The position numbers were made by a program, and so were the translations under genes. Shown here piece by piece: positions 6,591-14,367 of a stretch of 36,540 nucleotides of DNA. Each line of letters starts with the position of its first letter. Positions within the stretch are counted from its first letter, which is position 1. This DNA comes from a virus: positions 1 to 36,540 of IMG/VR virus record IMGVR_UViG_3300044619_000238; one strand, given 5' to 3'. The notes under the pieces are model-generated. The model saw only the letters and a program-made list of their open reading frames with translations, had not been told where the DNA came from and did not search any database.

Positions 6591-7288
6591 TAAATAATAT
6601 TAACCGTATTGGTAAATTTACTTCCAGCGAGATTTGGAAGCTTACTAAAAAGGACAGATCAGGTAAAGGATTCGGACAAATAGCTTTAACCTATATTGAA
6701 GAAAAGAAATTTGAGAAACAATTAGGCAGAAGCTTATCTGTTGAATCTGATGCAAGGCCATTGCAATGGGGTAAACTAAATGAAGCTAAGGCTTTTGAAT
6801 TATTAGGATTAGAATATACTTTGACTTCTGATAAAACTATAAACCATTCCAGTTTATCTAATTGGTCTGGTAGTCCTGATGGGGTTAAAGATGGTGTTGT
6901 TATGGACATAAAATGTCCTTATACTCTTAAATCCTTTTGTCAATTATATGAATGTTATGATAAGCAAACATTAATTGATTACACTACAAGTGGTGAAGCT
7001 TATTATTGGCAGTTAGTTTCTAATGCTATTTTAACCGATACTAATAAAGCTGAATTAATTATTTATTGCCCTTATCAATCAGAACTTCAATCAATTAGAG
7101 ATAATGCAGATTTAGAGGGTATTAAATGGATTAGCTATGCCTCTGATGACCAACTACCTTATTTAATTGAGGGTGGTTATTATAAAAATATCAAAGTAAT
7201 TAGCTTAGATATACCTAATGACGATAAACAATTATTAGAAGATTTAACATTTAAAGCTTCTGTTTATTTGGATGGTAATAAGTTTTAA
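6587..7288 (+). CDS. YqaJ/lambda-exonuclease-type recombination nuclease (233 aa)
   Basis: The PD-(D/E)xK core is visible: Glu66 in WGKLNEAKAFELL, Asp98 in SGSPDGV, Asp107-Ile-Lys109 in VVMDIKCPY, and Gln142 in YYWQLVSN, followed by the strand AELIIYCPY. The N-terminal TSSEIWKLT matches the usual start of YqaJ proteins. Such enzymes resect double-stranded ends 5' to 3', leaving single strands for the annealing protein encoded just upstream. The acidic residue of the ExK pair is Asp rather than Glu. With the SSB-like and Rad52-like genes it makes a complete phage recombination module. Confidence 0.85.
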   Translation: MINNINRIGKFTSSEIWKLTKKDRSGKGFGQIALTYIEEKKFEKQLGRSLSVESDARPLQWGKLNEAKAFELLGLEYTLTSDKTINHSSLSNWSGSPDGVKDGVVMDIKCPYTLKSFCQLYECYDKQTLIDYTTSGEAYYWQLVSNAILTDTNKAELIIYCPYQSELQSIRDNADLEGIKWISYASDDQLPYLIEGGYYKNIKVISLDIPNDDKQLLEDLTFKASVYLDGNKF

Positions 7289-7310
7289 TTATATTTAAAA
7301 AAAATTATTC

Positions 7311-7399
7311 GGGCAGGAATAATTAAAAAGTTTAAGGTCCAACCTTAATCACCCCTTTTAGTTGTAGGACTGCCCTCTTACAACTTTTAGGGGTTTTTT
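7311..7399 (+). ncRNA. Structured RNA element: nested hairpins with pseudoknot-like complementarity
   Basis: In the 116-base gap between exonuclease and the next gene, three pairings are visible. TTAAGGT (7332-7338) and ACCTTAA (7342-7348) form a perfect 7-bp hairpin with loop CCA. ACCCCT/AGGGGT and AGTTGTA/TACAACT (7351-7366 with 7379-7394) form a long stem broken by a 3-nt internal loop. The apical loop of that stem, starting GGACTGCCC (7367-7375), is complementary to GGGCA (7311-7315) and GTCC (7337-7340). The last two pairings together would be a pseudoknot. A role as terminator or attenuator is likely; a dedicated ncRNA is speculative. Confidence 0.4.
7351..7399 (+). terminator. Intrinsic terminator after the recombination module
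   Basis: ACCCCT (7351-7356) pairs with AGGGGT (7389-7394) and AGTTGTA with TACAACT inside it, followed by a run of six T (7394-7399). It separates the recombination genes from the replication genes. Confidence 0.7.
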
Positions 7400-7404
7400 A
7401 TCTT

Positions 7405-7557
7405 ATGAAACTTTATAAAATTATATCGCCAAACAATATATCTTTTACAGTTTTTGCTGAATCAATTTATCATGCTGTTGAAAAGGTAAGGTCGCAAGAA
7501 AATTATAAGTTTACAAATGCTCAATATTTAAAGCTAAATGGAAAATATAAATTTTAA
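7405..7557 (+). CDS. Small hypothetical protein (50 aa)
   Basis: ATG follows the terminator T-run by 5 bases and the frame ends inside the next gene (20-base overlap). The product begins MKLYKIISPNNISFTVFAES and has the pattern strand-strand-helix (YHAVEKVRSQENYKF). It resembles many small phage proteins that form one mini-domain, but no family can be named. The clean position and coupling to the primase-like gene support it as real. Confidence 0.5.
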   Translation: MKLYKIISPNNISFTVFAESIYHAVEKVRSQENYKFTNAQYLKLNGKYKF

Positions 7558-8416
7558 TTATTATCCAGCTAATATTAAAGATACTAATGCCATTGGCCTT
7601 GTTAGTTTAAATAGATTTATTAAATCAGTTCAAAATCCTAAATCTGAAACTTTACACATATTTGAACAGATTAAATTAGCTGATGAACGTAATGACCAGG
7701 CAGAAAAGCAAAGACTTAAATCTAAATTATATTACTTTACTCCATGCGTACAAGTAAATCAAAAAAGAATTTATACTGATATAAATCAATTTTCTGGATT
7801 ATTAACTTTAGATTTTGATAAACTTGAAGAAGATTATGCAAAAGAATTTAAACAAGCTTTGTTTGATGAATATAAATTTATTATTGCTTGTTGGTTATCT
7901 GCTTCTAAAAGAGGTGTAAGGGCCTTTGTTTCTATTCCGGTATGTAAATCTATTGAAGAATTTAAACAATATTTTATGGCTATTGAGTTTGAATTAGGTA
8001 TTTACAAAGGTTTTGATGCTGCACCTAAAAATTGTGTTCTTCCAATGTTTATGTCTTATGATAAAGAAATACTATTTAGATCAGACTTTACTACATGGAC
8101 TAAAAAATACATCCCAATAGAAATACCTAAAAAAGAAATATTTATTTTATATGATAAAGATTTTACTAATAATGTGGGTTATATTGTTAAAAAAGCTATT
8201 GATAAGATTGTTAATAATGGCCATCCACAACTTAGAGCAGCGGCTTATGCTTTAGGTGGTTATGTTGGTGCCGGATATATTAACCAAACAGATGCTATTT
8301 ATCTTATTGACAAACTAATAATCAATAATGCTTATTTATCGCAAAAGGCTGATATTTATAAAAAAACTGCAAGAACTATGATTATTAAAGGAATGTTACA
8401 ACCACTAAACTTATAA
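7538..8416 (+). CDS. VirE-N/BT4734-type primase-like protein (292 aa)
   Basis: The centre matches the BT4734-like/VirE N-terminal domain, a Bacteroidetes branch of the archaeo-eukaryotic primase fold. IYTDINQFSGLLTLDFDKL (78-96) carries the DxD pair Asp92/Asp94, and SASKRGVRAFVSIP (121-134) matches the S-x-x-G-x-x-x motif after it. The C-terminal third is helical with Gly/Ala segments (AAAYALGGYVGAGYI). In related proteins this domain is fused to a helicase; here the helicase is a separate gene starting 1 base after the stop. It would prime phage DNA synthesis, presumably together with host polymerase. Confidence 0.75.
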   Translation: MENINFNYYPANIKDTNAIGLVSLNRFIKSVQNPKSETLHIFEQIKLADERNDQAEKQRLKSKLYYFTPCVQVNQKRIYTDINQFSGLLTLDFDKLEEDYAKEFKQALFDEYKFIIACWLSASKRGVRAFVSIPVCKSIEEFKQYFMAIEFELGIYKGFDAAPKNCVLPMFMSYDKEILFRSDFTTWTKKYIPIEIPKKEIFILYDKDFTNNVGYIVKKAIDKIVNNGHPQLRAAAYALGGYVGAGYINQTDAIYLIDKLIINNAYLSQKADIYKKTARTMIIKGMLQPLNL

Positions 8417-8417
8417 T

Positions 8418-9965
8418 ATGAATCCAAAATTTATTAAAGAAGAAAAAAATATTAATCTTAATCCAGTTGATTATTTTAACTTTTATGGCGATTTTAAAAT
8501 AATATTTGCTGATAATATTAAATATCACTTTGTTTCTGATACCGAAGTAGCTAATGTAGATAATCTTACTAAAGTTCTTTTTAAATGCCAAACAAATGGA
8601 ATGGTGCAAATTTTAGCTGATAATGAATTTGACATCGCAATTAATAATAAATGCTCAAAATTTATGCTATTAACAGCTGTTAAGTTTAAAAAGAATTATT
8701 ATGATGCTATGAACTATGTAAGGTTTTTTATAATGAAATTAGAAATACCTTATATCCGAGTGGGAGGTGATTATTATAAAATAATTAATAAAATTGACCG
8801 CTATGGAGGTAAACACCGTTTACTTAAAGCCTGGAAAAAAGAAGAAATTAAACAAGATCACGATAAAACATTATTAAAAATGATTTATAAGTTTGATGAC
8901 TTTGATATTATTCCAGATAATAAAACCTTTATTCCTATTAAAAATGGCTGTTTTAATCTGTATAATAAATTCTCACATGAAGAAGATCAGGCCCTAATTA
9001 ATGATTCAGATATACCTGTTTCATTAGGTATCTTATCCCATATTTTTGGTGAGCAAATAAACTTAGGACTTAAATATATGAAAGTCCTTTATGAATACCC
9101 TAAACAAATACTGCCTATTTTATCCCTTGTTTCTACAGAAAGAGGTACTGGAAAAACCACTTTTCTTAACTGGATACACATGATATTTGGCGAGAATGCT
9201 GTACTGATTAATCCGCATGATCTTACCTCCAGCTTCAACTCAATCTATGCTACGAAGAATATAATAATGGTAGATGAAACTGTAATAGAAAAACTTGCAT
9301 CAGTTGAAAAACTTAAATCAATAGCTACAGCTAAAAGCATATCAGTATCGCAAAAGTTTGTATCTGAATATTCTATCCCTTTTTTCGGTAAGGTAATTCT
9401 TTGTACTAATAAAGAAAAGGATTTTATGAAGATTGATAATGAAGAAGTTAGGTTTTGGGTTAGAAAAATTAGACCGGTAGAAAGACTAAATACAAATATC
9501 GAAAATGACTTATTTAAAGAAATACCTAAATTTCTTAAATATTTATCTCAGTTAGAAGCTATTGACTTTAGTAAATCTCGTATGGTATTTACCATTGATG
9601 AAATAACTACAAACGAATTAACCGAAATAAAAGAAGAATCTAAATCCAGTTTGCATAAAGAATTAGAGATTTTGCTGGATGATTTCTTTAATAATAATGA
9701 TACAATAACCTATTTTGAAGCTACTGCAACCGATATTAAAGACCATTTTTTTAAAAACAACAACAATATTACTCATAATTACATACATAAAGTATTAAAA
9801 AATGAACTAAAATTAGAGCAAAATGGTATGGTTAGATACGTTCCTTTTGGAAATTCTGATCCGTATGCAATTAAAAAAACAGGCAAACCTTTTAAATTTT
9901 TTTCAAAAAGTGCTGAAAGCCCTATAAACATTGAAAAAATACAAAATGAGGAATGTCCGTTCTAA
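8418..9965 (+). CDS. SF3/DUF5906-like replicative helicase (515 aa)
   Basis: An ATPase core is clear: Walker A ERGTGKTT (241-248), Walker B IIMVDE (282-287) and a sensor strand KVILCTN (325-331) followed by RFWVRKI. The arrangement fits the primase-associated helicases of phages and VirE proteins (DUF5906/D5-like), which unwind DNA from the origin as hexamers. The N-terminal 230 residues are helical and unassigned; the C-terminal 130 residues carry a winged-helix-like segment (TATDIKDHFFKNNNNITHNYIHKVLK). It lies between the primase-like gene and the iteron-bearing A/T-rich gap, consistent with an origin next to its helicase. Confidence 0.82.
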   Translation: MNPKFIKEEKNINLNPVDYFNFYGDFKIIFADNIKYHFVSDTEVANVDNLTKVLFKCQTNGMVQILADNEFDIAINNKCSKFMLLTAVKFKKNYYDAMNYVRFFIMKLEIPYIRVGGDYYKIINKIDRYGGKHRLLKAWKKEEIKQDHDKTLLKMIYKFDDFDIIPDNKTFIPIKNGCFNLYNKFSHEEDQALINDSDIPVSLGILSHIFGEQINLGLKYMKVLYEYPKQILPILSLVSTERGTGKTTFLNWIHMIFGENAVLINPHDLTSSFNSIYATKNIIMVDETVIEKLASVEKLKSIATAKSISVSQKFVSEYSIPFFGKVILCTNKEKDFMKIDNEEVRFWVRKIRPVERLNTNIENDLFKEIPKFLKYLSQLEAIDFSKSRMVFTIDEITTNELTEIKEESKSSLHKELEILLDDFFNNNDTITYFEATATDIKDHFFKNNNNITHNYIHKVLKNELKLEQNGMVRYVPFGNSDPYAIKKTGKPFKFFSKSAESPINIEKIQNEECPF

Positions 9966-10201
9966 TTTATTCCATTTACAATTTACACGCAATATATTAT
10001 AAATCAGTTAAATAACTTTGTAAACGAAATTCTGTAAATGGAAAAAACTATAATGTTTTATAAAAAAGATATAAAAAATGAAAGTTTTATTAAATATATT
10101 ATAATTTCATTTACAAATTATATAATATATTTATTATTAATTAGTTATGTGTAAATGAAAGTGTAAATGAGTTGTAAATGGAGTGTAAATGTAAATGAAA
10201 T
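9966..10201. other. A/T-rich iteron region, candidate replication origin or operator
   Basis: This 236-base gap is the longest intergenic region. It holds TGTAAATG or its complement at 9973-9980, 10033-10040, 10108-10115, 10150-10157, 10162-10169, 10173-10180, 10184-10191 and 10190-10197, plus near matches at 9981-9988 and 10019-10026. The last five are in direct orientation at steps of 12, 11, 11 and 6 bases. A 12-base direct repeat, AATATATTATAA, occurs at 9991 and 10093 in very A/T-rich DNA that could melt. Iterons plus an A/T-rich stretch beside the helicase gene are the usual look of a phage origin; a repressor-binding array for the gene at 10202 is the alternative. Confidence 0.6.
10013..10020 (+). 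promoter_or_regulatory. Possible -7 box TAACTTTG
   Basis: TAACTTTG matches TAnnTTTG within the iteron region; no clear -33 element is visible. It could start a transcript for the gene at 10202 with a leader that includes the TGTAAATG repeats, or an origin transcript. Confidence 0.3.
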
Positions 10202-10690
10202 ATGAAACCAACCGAGATTTTAAAACAATTAAAGATTGACAGCCTTAAAGCTAAATACCCTAATTTTCCACCATCAGCTATTCCGGTACCGACTTATTCG
10301 GATAAAACCGCTAATGGATTAACTAAAATGGTTATCGACTGGCTTCAGCTAAACGGACATCAAGCTGAACGGATTAACACAATGGGAGTGGCAAGGGTAA
10401 ACAAAGGACCAAAAGATGAATCCTTTAACCGAAACTTTAACTCAGTTACCTGGACACCATCCGGAAGCACAAAAGGCTCTGCCGACATTAGCAGCGTTAT
10501 AAATGGCTTTTCTGTTAAATTGGAGGTGAAGATAGGTAAAGACCGACAAAGTGAAGCACAGCGCAAATATGAGGCTGATATAAAGAAAGCTGGAGGTTAT
10601 TATTTTATTATAACCGACTTTAATCAATTTTATGAATTATATTTGAAATTAATAGATAAACTTAAACCTTATGACCACTTTACATTTTAA
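10202..10690 (+). CDS. VRR-NUC domain nuclease (162 aa)
   Basis: The C-terminal 75 residues match the VRR-NUC branch of the PD-(D/E)xK nucleases: STKGSADI (89-96) with Asp95, LEVKIGKDRQSEAQ (107-120) with Glu108 and Lys110, then AGGYYFIITD. The N-terminal half (LTKMVIDWLQLNGHQAERINTMG) is the usual helix and strand before the active site. Phage VRR-NUC proteins are thought to cut branched or junction DNA, so a role in resolving replication or packaging intermediates is likely. Its ATG follows the iteron array directly, so the iterons may also control it. Confidence 0.8.
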   Translation: MKPTEILKQLKIDSLKAKYPNFPPSAIPVPTYSDKTANGLTKMVIDWLQLNGHQAERINTMGVARVNKGPKDESFNRNFNSVTWTPSGSTKGSADISSVINGFSVKLEVKIGKDRQSEAQRKYEADIKKAGGYYFIITDFNQFYELYLKLIDKLKPYDHFTF

Positions 10691-10823
10691 AGCCTTTGAT
10701 CAGGCCCACACCGTATTTATTGAAAAAATTATGAATCAACAAGAGATACATGCTTATCTTTCAGATATTTGTAGTACTTTTGTTCTATTATGGTGGGAAT
10801 ATGACTGCACAAATAATAGCTGA
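10671..10823 (+). CDS. Small hypothetical protein (50 aa)
   Basis: This frame begins 20 bases before the end of the VRR-NUC gene and ends TGA at 10821-10823, overlapping the sigma-factor ATG by 23 bases. The product is helical with aromatic residues near the end (STFVLLWWEYDCTNNS). It fills the 110-base gap that would otherwise separate the two genes, and such overlaps are common here. No family is recognised; it could also be an untranslated spacer. Confidence 0.45.
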   Translation: MTTLHFKAFDQAHTVFIEKIMNQQEIHAYLSDICSTFVLLWWEYDCTNNS

Positions 10824-11376
10824 GATTCTTTACAAGGAACCAATTTACAGGCAAATTTGCCGAAAGATTGCCCGAAGTAAAGATTTAGCAGATGATTTGT
10901 TTCAGCATATTGTTCTTAATGTTTTAGAGGGTAAATGTAAAGGGATTGAAGAAGCAGCCGAACAGGGTAACCTTAGATGGTACTTTGTCCGAGTATGTAC
11001 TAACCAATACCGAAGTGAAAACACATCTACATTTAGTAGAGAAATGAAACATTTTGAGCCTATCATAGATTGGAAGTTTTATGATTATAATGATGAAGAA
11101 GAAGAAGCTTATGACACCGAAGAAGATCAGGCATTTGATATTGAGTATCAAACCTGTAAAGAAATAATTGCAGAAAGGGGATGGTATGAGCAGAATTTAT
11201 TTGAACTTCATTTGCAGTATAAATCTATTAGACAATTAGCTAAAAAAACTAAAATACCAGCGAGATCAATATACAACTCAATTAAAGCAACTAAACAATA
11301 TGTCCACAATAGACTTAATTCTACACTCCCTACTTATATCCAGCTTGAGTTGGATATTTGTTATAACAATAGGTAA
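10801..11376 (+). CDS. Phage RNA polymerase sigma factor, sigma-70/ECF-like (191 aa)
   Basis: I chose the ATG at 10801 rather than 10750: the extra 17 residues of the longer frame are hydrophobic and overlap the small gene upstream. The pattern is that of a two-domain sigma factor. A region-2-like helical part includes ARSKDLADDLFQHIVLNVL (24-42) and LRWYFVRVCTNQY (58-70). An acidic linker (98-113) follows. A region-4-like helix-turn-helix spans 131-171 (LFELHLQYKSIRQLAKKTKIPARSIYNSIK). Such a factor would redirect host RNA polymerase to phage promoters, probably the late ones. The gene precedes packaging and structural genes. Confidence 0.65.
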   Translation: MTAQIIAEILYKEPIYRQICRKIARSKDLADDLFQHIVLNVLEGKCKGIEEAAEQGNLRWYFVRVCTNQYRSENTSTFSREMKHFEPIIDWKFYDYNDEEEEAYDTEEDQAFDIEYQTCKEIIAERGWYEQNLFELHLQYKSIRQLAKKTKIPARSIYNSIKATKQYVHNRLNSTLPTYIQLELDICYNNR

Positions 11377-11539
11377 AGAAGTAGATGTTAAACCATTTAA
11401 CTGTACTATCTGTATGGGCTTCTGGTTAGGTTTATTATGGTTTATTATTGTTGAACAAACTATATTGTGTTTACCACTTGCTGGATTTACTTCATTAATT
11501 ACTCAAGTTATTGACCGATGGATGATAAAACTATATTAG
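11300..11539 (+). CDS. Small membrane protein with CxxC motif (79 aa)
   Basis: Two hydrophobic segments (about residues 5-25 and 43-70) flank a short loop with NCTICMGFW, a Cys-x-x-Cys next to Phe-Trp. Similar C..C.GFW.G proteins are common small membrane proteins in phages and bacteria (DUF1360-like pattern). It overlaps the sigma-factor gene by 77 bases in another frame, so the DNA there is dual-coding. The function is unknown; the CxxC may bind metal or form a disulphide. Confidence 0.55.
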   Translation: MSTIDLILHSLLISSLSWIFVITIGKEVDVKPFNCTICMGFWLGLLWFIIVEQTILCLPLAGFTSLITQVIDRWMIKLY

Positions 11540-11790
11540 ATAAACTAATTGCAGCCAAACCTTTGGCCGATTTAATTATTGACCACAATTATTTGCCATC
11601 AGGTAATTATAATGTGGTGGTCAGTTTGTCAGAAATTTATACTTACTTGTATAAAGGTAACGTACAACTGCATTGCCCAAGCTGTGTGAGGGAAATGTTT
11701 ATTAGACTTTACCATTATTACTATGTGGATGCAATTAAAGAACTAAAACCAAAAGAAAATGGAACGAGGCAGACCAAGAAAAATAAATAG
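11518..11790 (+). CDS. Hypothetical protein with CPSC motif (90 aa)
   Basis: The protein carries HCPSC (one CxxC) in its centre, after a helical N-terminus (TILDKLIAAKPLADLII) and before an aromatic, helical segment (FIRLYHYYYVDAIKEL). The basic tail (RQTKKNK) overlaps the small-terminase start by 32 bases. It lies in the packaging operon just upstream of terS, where some phages place HNH or accessory packaging proteins, but no HNH pattern is present. A single CxxC is not enough for a zinc-finger call. Confidence 0.55.
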   Translation: MDDKTILDKLIAAKPLADLIIDHNYLPSGNYNVVVSLSEIYTYLYKGNVQLHCPSCVREMFIRLYHYYYVDAIKELKPKENGTRQTKKNK

Positions 11791-12199
11791 TCCTGAAGAA
11801 CTTTTAGAGTTATTTAATGGATATTTAGATTGGGTTAAAGAAAATCCAGTTAGAAAAATGGTATTTGTAGGTAGAGATGGGAATAAGGAATATGAACTTG
11901 TAGATAGGCCATTATCTATTGATGGATTTGAGGTTTATTGCTATACTAAGGATATTACAGTAGAGCATTATTTAAATAATAAAAATGGTTCTTATGAAGA
12001 TTTTTGCTCTATCTCTACACGTATTAAGCGGATTATCAGGGAGAATCAAATATCAGGAGGCATGGCTGGACTATACAATGCAAGTTTAACAGCAAGGATA
12101 AATGGATTAGCAGAAAAGCAAGAAACGAAAATAGAGGGTGAAGTTGCTATCTTTAAAGGAATAGATTTAGATGTTTCAAAAGACGACAGCACAAGCTAA
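11759..12199 (+). CDS. terS: Terminase small subunit
   Basis: The 146-residue protein starts MERGRPRKINSPEEL. It carries the pattern of phage small terminases: a helix-turn-helix region around DRPLSIDGFEVYCYTKDITVEHYLNN, then an EDFCSISTRIKRIIRENQISGGMAGLYNASLTARINGL segment that matches the oligomerisation part of this family. It would recognise the phage DNA and hand it to the large subunit, whose gene overlaps by 29 bases. The RGRPRK start is an AT-hook-like DNA-binding motif. Confidence 0.75.
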   Translation: MERGRPRKINSPEELLELFNGYLDWVKENPVRKMVFVGRDGNKEYELVDRPLSIDGFEVYCYTKDITVEHYLNNKNGSYEDFCSISTRIKRIIRENQISGGMAGLYNASLTARINGLAEKQETKIEGEVAIFKGIDLDVSKDDSTS

Positions 12200-13340
12200 A
12201 ATAGCCAGTTTAAAAAAACGGATTAGGATAGTTCAAGGAGGTACATCCTCAAGTAAAACATTTAGCATATTACCATTATTAATTACCTACGCTATTCAAA
12301 AACCAATGACTGAAATAAGCGTAGTTAGTGAAAGCATACCACATTTAAAAAGAGGTGCAATTAAAGACTTCTTAAAAATAATGATGTGGACTAATAATTA
12401 CAAAGATGACCGCTGGAATAAATCCAGTTTAAAATATAAGTTTAGTAATAATTCATTTATTGAGTTTTTTAGTGCTGACCAACCGGATAAATTAAGAGGT
12501 GCCAGGAGGGATGTATTATTTATTAATGAGTGCAACAATATAGGTTTTGAAGCATATCAACAGTTAGCGATACGGACTAAGAATTTTATTTATTTAGATT
12601 ATAATCCCTCTAATGAGTTTTGGGTGCATGAGCATTTATTAAACGATAATGATTCTGATTTCATTATACTTACTTATAAAGATAATGAAGCATTGGATTC
12701 TGCCATTGTTAGGGAAATTGAAAAGGCAAAGGATAAAGCAGAAACATCAAGCTATTGGGCCAACTGGTGGAAAGTTTACGGATTAGGTTTATTAGGTAGC
12801 TTACAAAATACTATCTTTGAATTTAATCAAGTTGATAGGATACCAAACGATGCTGAATTTATTGCCTATGGTTTAGATTTTGGATTTAGTTCTGATCCAG
12901 CTGCATTGGTAGCTGTTTATAAAATGAATGGTGAATTATTTGTAGATGAATTGATTTATCAAACAGGATTAACTAATTCAGATTTAACTCAGCGATTTAG
13001 GGCCATTGGCATTAATGAATATGATAAGATTATAGCAGATAGTGCCGAGCCTAAGAGCATTGAGGATATTTACAGAAACGGATATAAGGCAGTTGAGGGT
13101 GCGAGAAAAGGGCCAGACAGTATTAGGGCTGGAATTGATTTAATAAGGCAGCATAAATTAAATGTAACTAAAAGCAGTTTGAATTTAATTAAGGAGTTAA
13201 GGGCTTACCAATGGCAGCAAGATAAGGATGGAAATATACTTCCTAAACCGATTGACTTCAACAACCATGCTATTGATAGTTTACGATATGCTTGTTTAAA
13301 TAGTTTAACACAAAATAAAGGAGATTACTTAATAATATAA
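12171..13340 (+). CDS. terL: Terminase large subunit (ATPase and nuclease)
   Basis: The packaging motor is nearly unmistakable: Walker A GGTSSSKT (23-30), Walker B VLFINE (115-120), and a C-terminal RNase H-like nuclease with Asp236 in YGLDFGFSSDPAAL, Asp290 in IIADSAEPKSI and Asp369 in NNHAIDSLRYA. At 389 residues it is of the compact PBSX/Terminase_3 type. This type usually accompanies headful (pac) packaging, but the mode cannot be decided here. It follows terS, but the portal gene lies 12.7 kb away rather than next door as in most phages. Confidence 0.93.
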   Translation: MFQKTTAQAKIASLKKRIRIVQGGTSSSKTFSILPLLITYAIQKPMTEISVVSESIPHLKRGAIKDFLKIMMWTNNYKDDRWNKSSLKYKFSNNSFIEFFSADQPDKLRGARRDVLFINECNNIGFEAYQQLAIRTKNFIYLDYNPSNEFWVHEHLLNDNDSDFIILTYKDNEALDSAIVREIEKAKDKAETSSYWANWWKVYGLGLLGSLQNTIFEFNQVDRIPNDAEFIAYGLDFGFSSDPAALVAVYKMNGELFVDELIYQTGLTNSDLTQRFRAIGINEYDKIIADSAEPKSIEDIYRNGYKAVEGARKGPDSIRAGIDLIRQHKLNVTKSSLNLIKELRAYQWQQDKDGNILPKPIDFNNHAIDSLRYACLNSLTQNKGDYLII

Positions 13341-13350
13341 ACTACGAAAA

Positions 13351-14367
13351 ATGAAAAAAATACTCGCTATTATTCCATCCCAAGTAGATGGATGTACTTA
13401 CCACCGGATTGAGATACCACTCCACCACTTAACTGGTTTTGATTTAGCACAGGTTAATCAATTAGATGCAATGTCAGATATTGCTTTACGAGAATATGAG
13501 ATTGTATGGTTTAACCGTTTAAATGGCATAGTAGATTCAGATGCACAGATAAATAGATTGAAGTCATTAGGGATTAAATACGTTATTGATTTTGATGACT
13601 TATGGAATTTACCTCAAGACCATTTACTTTATGGCAGTTATAGGTATTATGATATACCAGGTAAACTAATTAGATTGGCTAAAAATGCAGATGCAATTAT
13701 AACTACTCACAGCTATTTAGCTAATAAGCTAAAGAAATTTAATAATAATATTGTTATTGCACCTAATGCTATTGATCCGGAACAACCACAATGGAAAACT
13801 GAAAGCAATGTATTAAATGAGCATACGATATTTGGCTGGTGTGGAGGTGTAAACCATTGGTGCGATTTAGAATTATTAACCAATAGCCTTAGGTTAGCAC
13901 GAGATAATAATTATGGTTTAGCATTAGGCGGTTATAATCCGAGTGCTATTTGGGATCAGTTTGAGAATATATTTACAGGCGGCAAATATGATAGATATGT
14001 AAGGATAGATGGTCAGGATGTTTACAATTATGGTAGGCTTTATGACTTCTTTACAACGGTACTTATACCATTAAAGAAGAATGAATTTAACAGGTGCAAA
14101 AGTGAACTCAAAATGCTGGAAGCTGGATTTAAAAAGAAAGCAGTAATTGTAAGCAATATACATCCTTATTCATTAGTCATTAATGATTCTAACTGTTTAA
14201 AAGTTGATGAAGCACAGGGCAATGGCTGGTTTAAGGCTATGAAGAAGATAAGCGAAAGTAAATTCTATGAGGCAGATTTAGGAGAAGCACTTTATGAAAC
14301 TGTAAAAGACAAGTATCATATTAAGTCAGTTAATAAAATTAGAGAAGAATTATTTAATAGCTTATGA
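13351..14367 (+). CDS. GT4-like glycosyltransferase (338 aa)
   Basis: The protein reads as a GT-B glycosyltransferase of the GT4 type. An N-terminal Rossmann-like half contains YVIDFDDLWNLP (77-88) and IITTHSYLANKLKKF. The nucleotide-sugar half starts with IVIAPNAIDP and TIFGWCGG, then carries FNRCKSELKMLEAGFKKKAVIVS, the usual acidic ExxxxE-type nucleotide-binding region. It would transfer a sugar from a nucleotide donor to a glycan or protein. It lies between terL and the tail genes, in one run with the LpxA-like and GT2-like genes (ATGA overlap downstream). The target may be host surface glycan or virion protein. Confidence 0.75.
   Translation: MKKILAIIPSQVDGCTYHRIEIPLHHLTGFDLAQVNQLDAMSDIALREYEIVWFNRLNGIVDSDAQINRLKSLGIKYVIDFDDLWNLPQDHLLYGSYRYYDIPGKLIRLAKNADAIITTHSYLANKLKKFNNNIVIAPNAIDPEQPQWKTESNVLNEHTIFGWCGGVNHWCDLELLTNSLRLARDNNYGLALGGYNPSAIWDQFENIFTGGKYDRYVRIDGQDVYNYGRLYDFFTTVLIPLKKNEFNRCKSELKMLEAGFKKKAVIVSNIHPYSLVINDSNCLKVDEAQGNGWFKAMKKISESKFYEADLGEALYETVKDKYHIKSVNKIREELFNSL

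Noticed and set aside
9966-10201. CRISPR array
   Set aside because: The 8-base units are too short, lie 6-12 bases apart, occur in both orientations, and there are no spacers of uniform 25-40 base length or cas genes nearby.
10750-10800. N-terminal extension of the sigma factor from the upstream ATG at 10750
   Set aside because: The extra 17 residues are hydrophobic, unlike sigma factors, and the DNA is already covered by the 50-aa gene at 10671-10823.
11630-11650. Further TATACTTAC copy inside the gene at 11518
   Set aside because: The sequence TTTATACTTACTTGTAT lies in the middle of a coding frame with no ATG 4 bases after it, so it is a chance match. The same goes for ATATACTTAC near 15413 inside the GT2-like gene.
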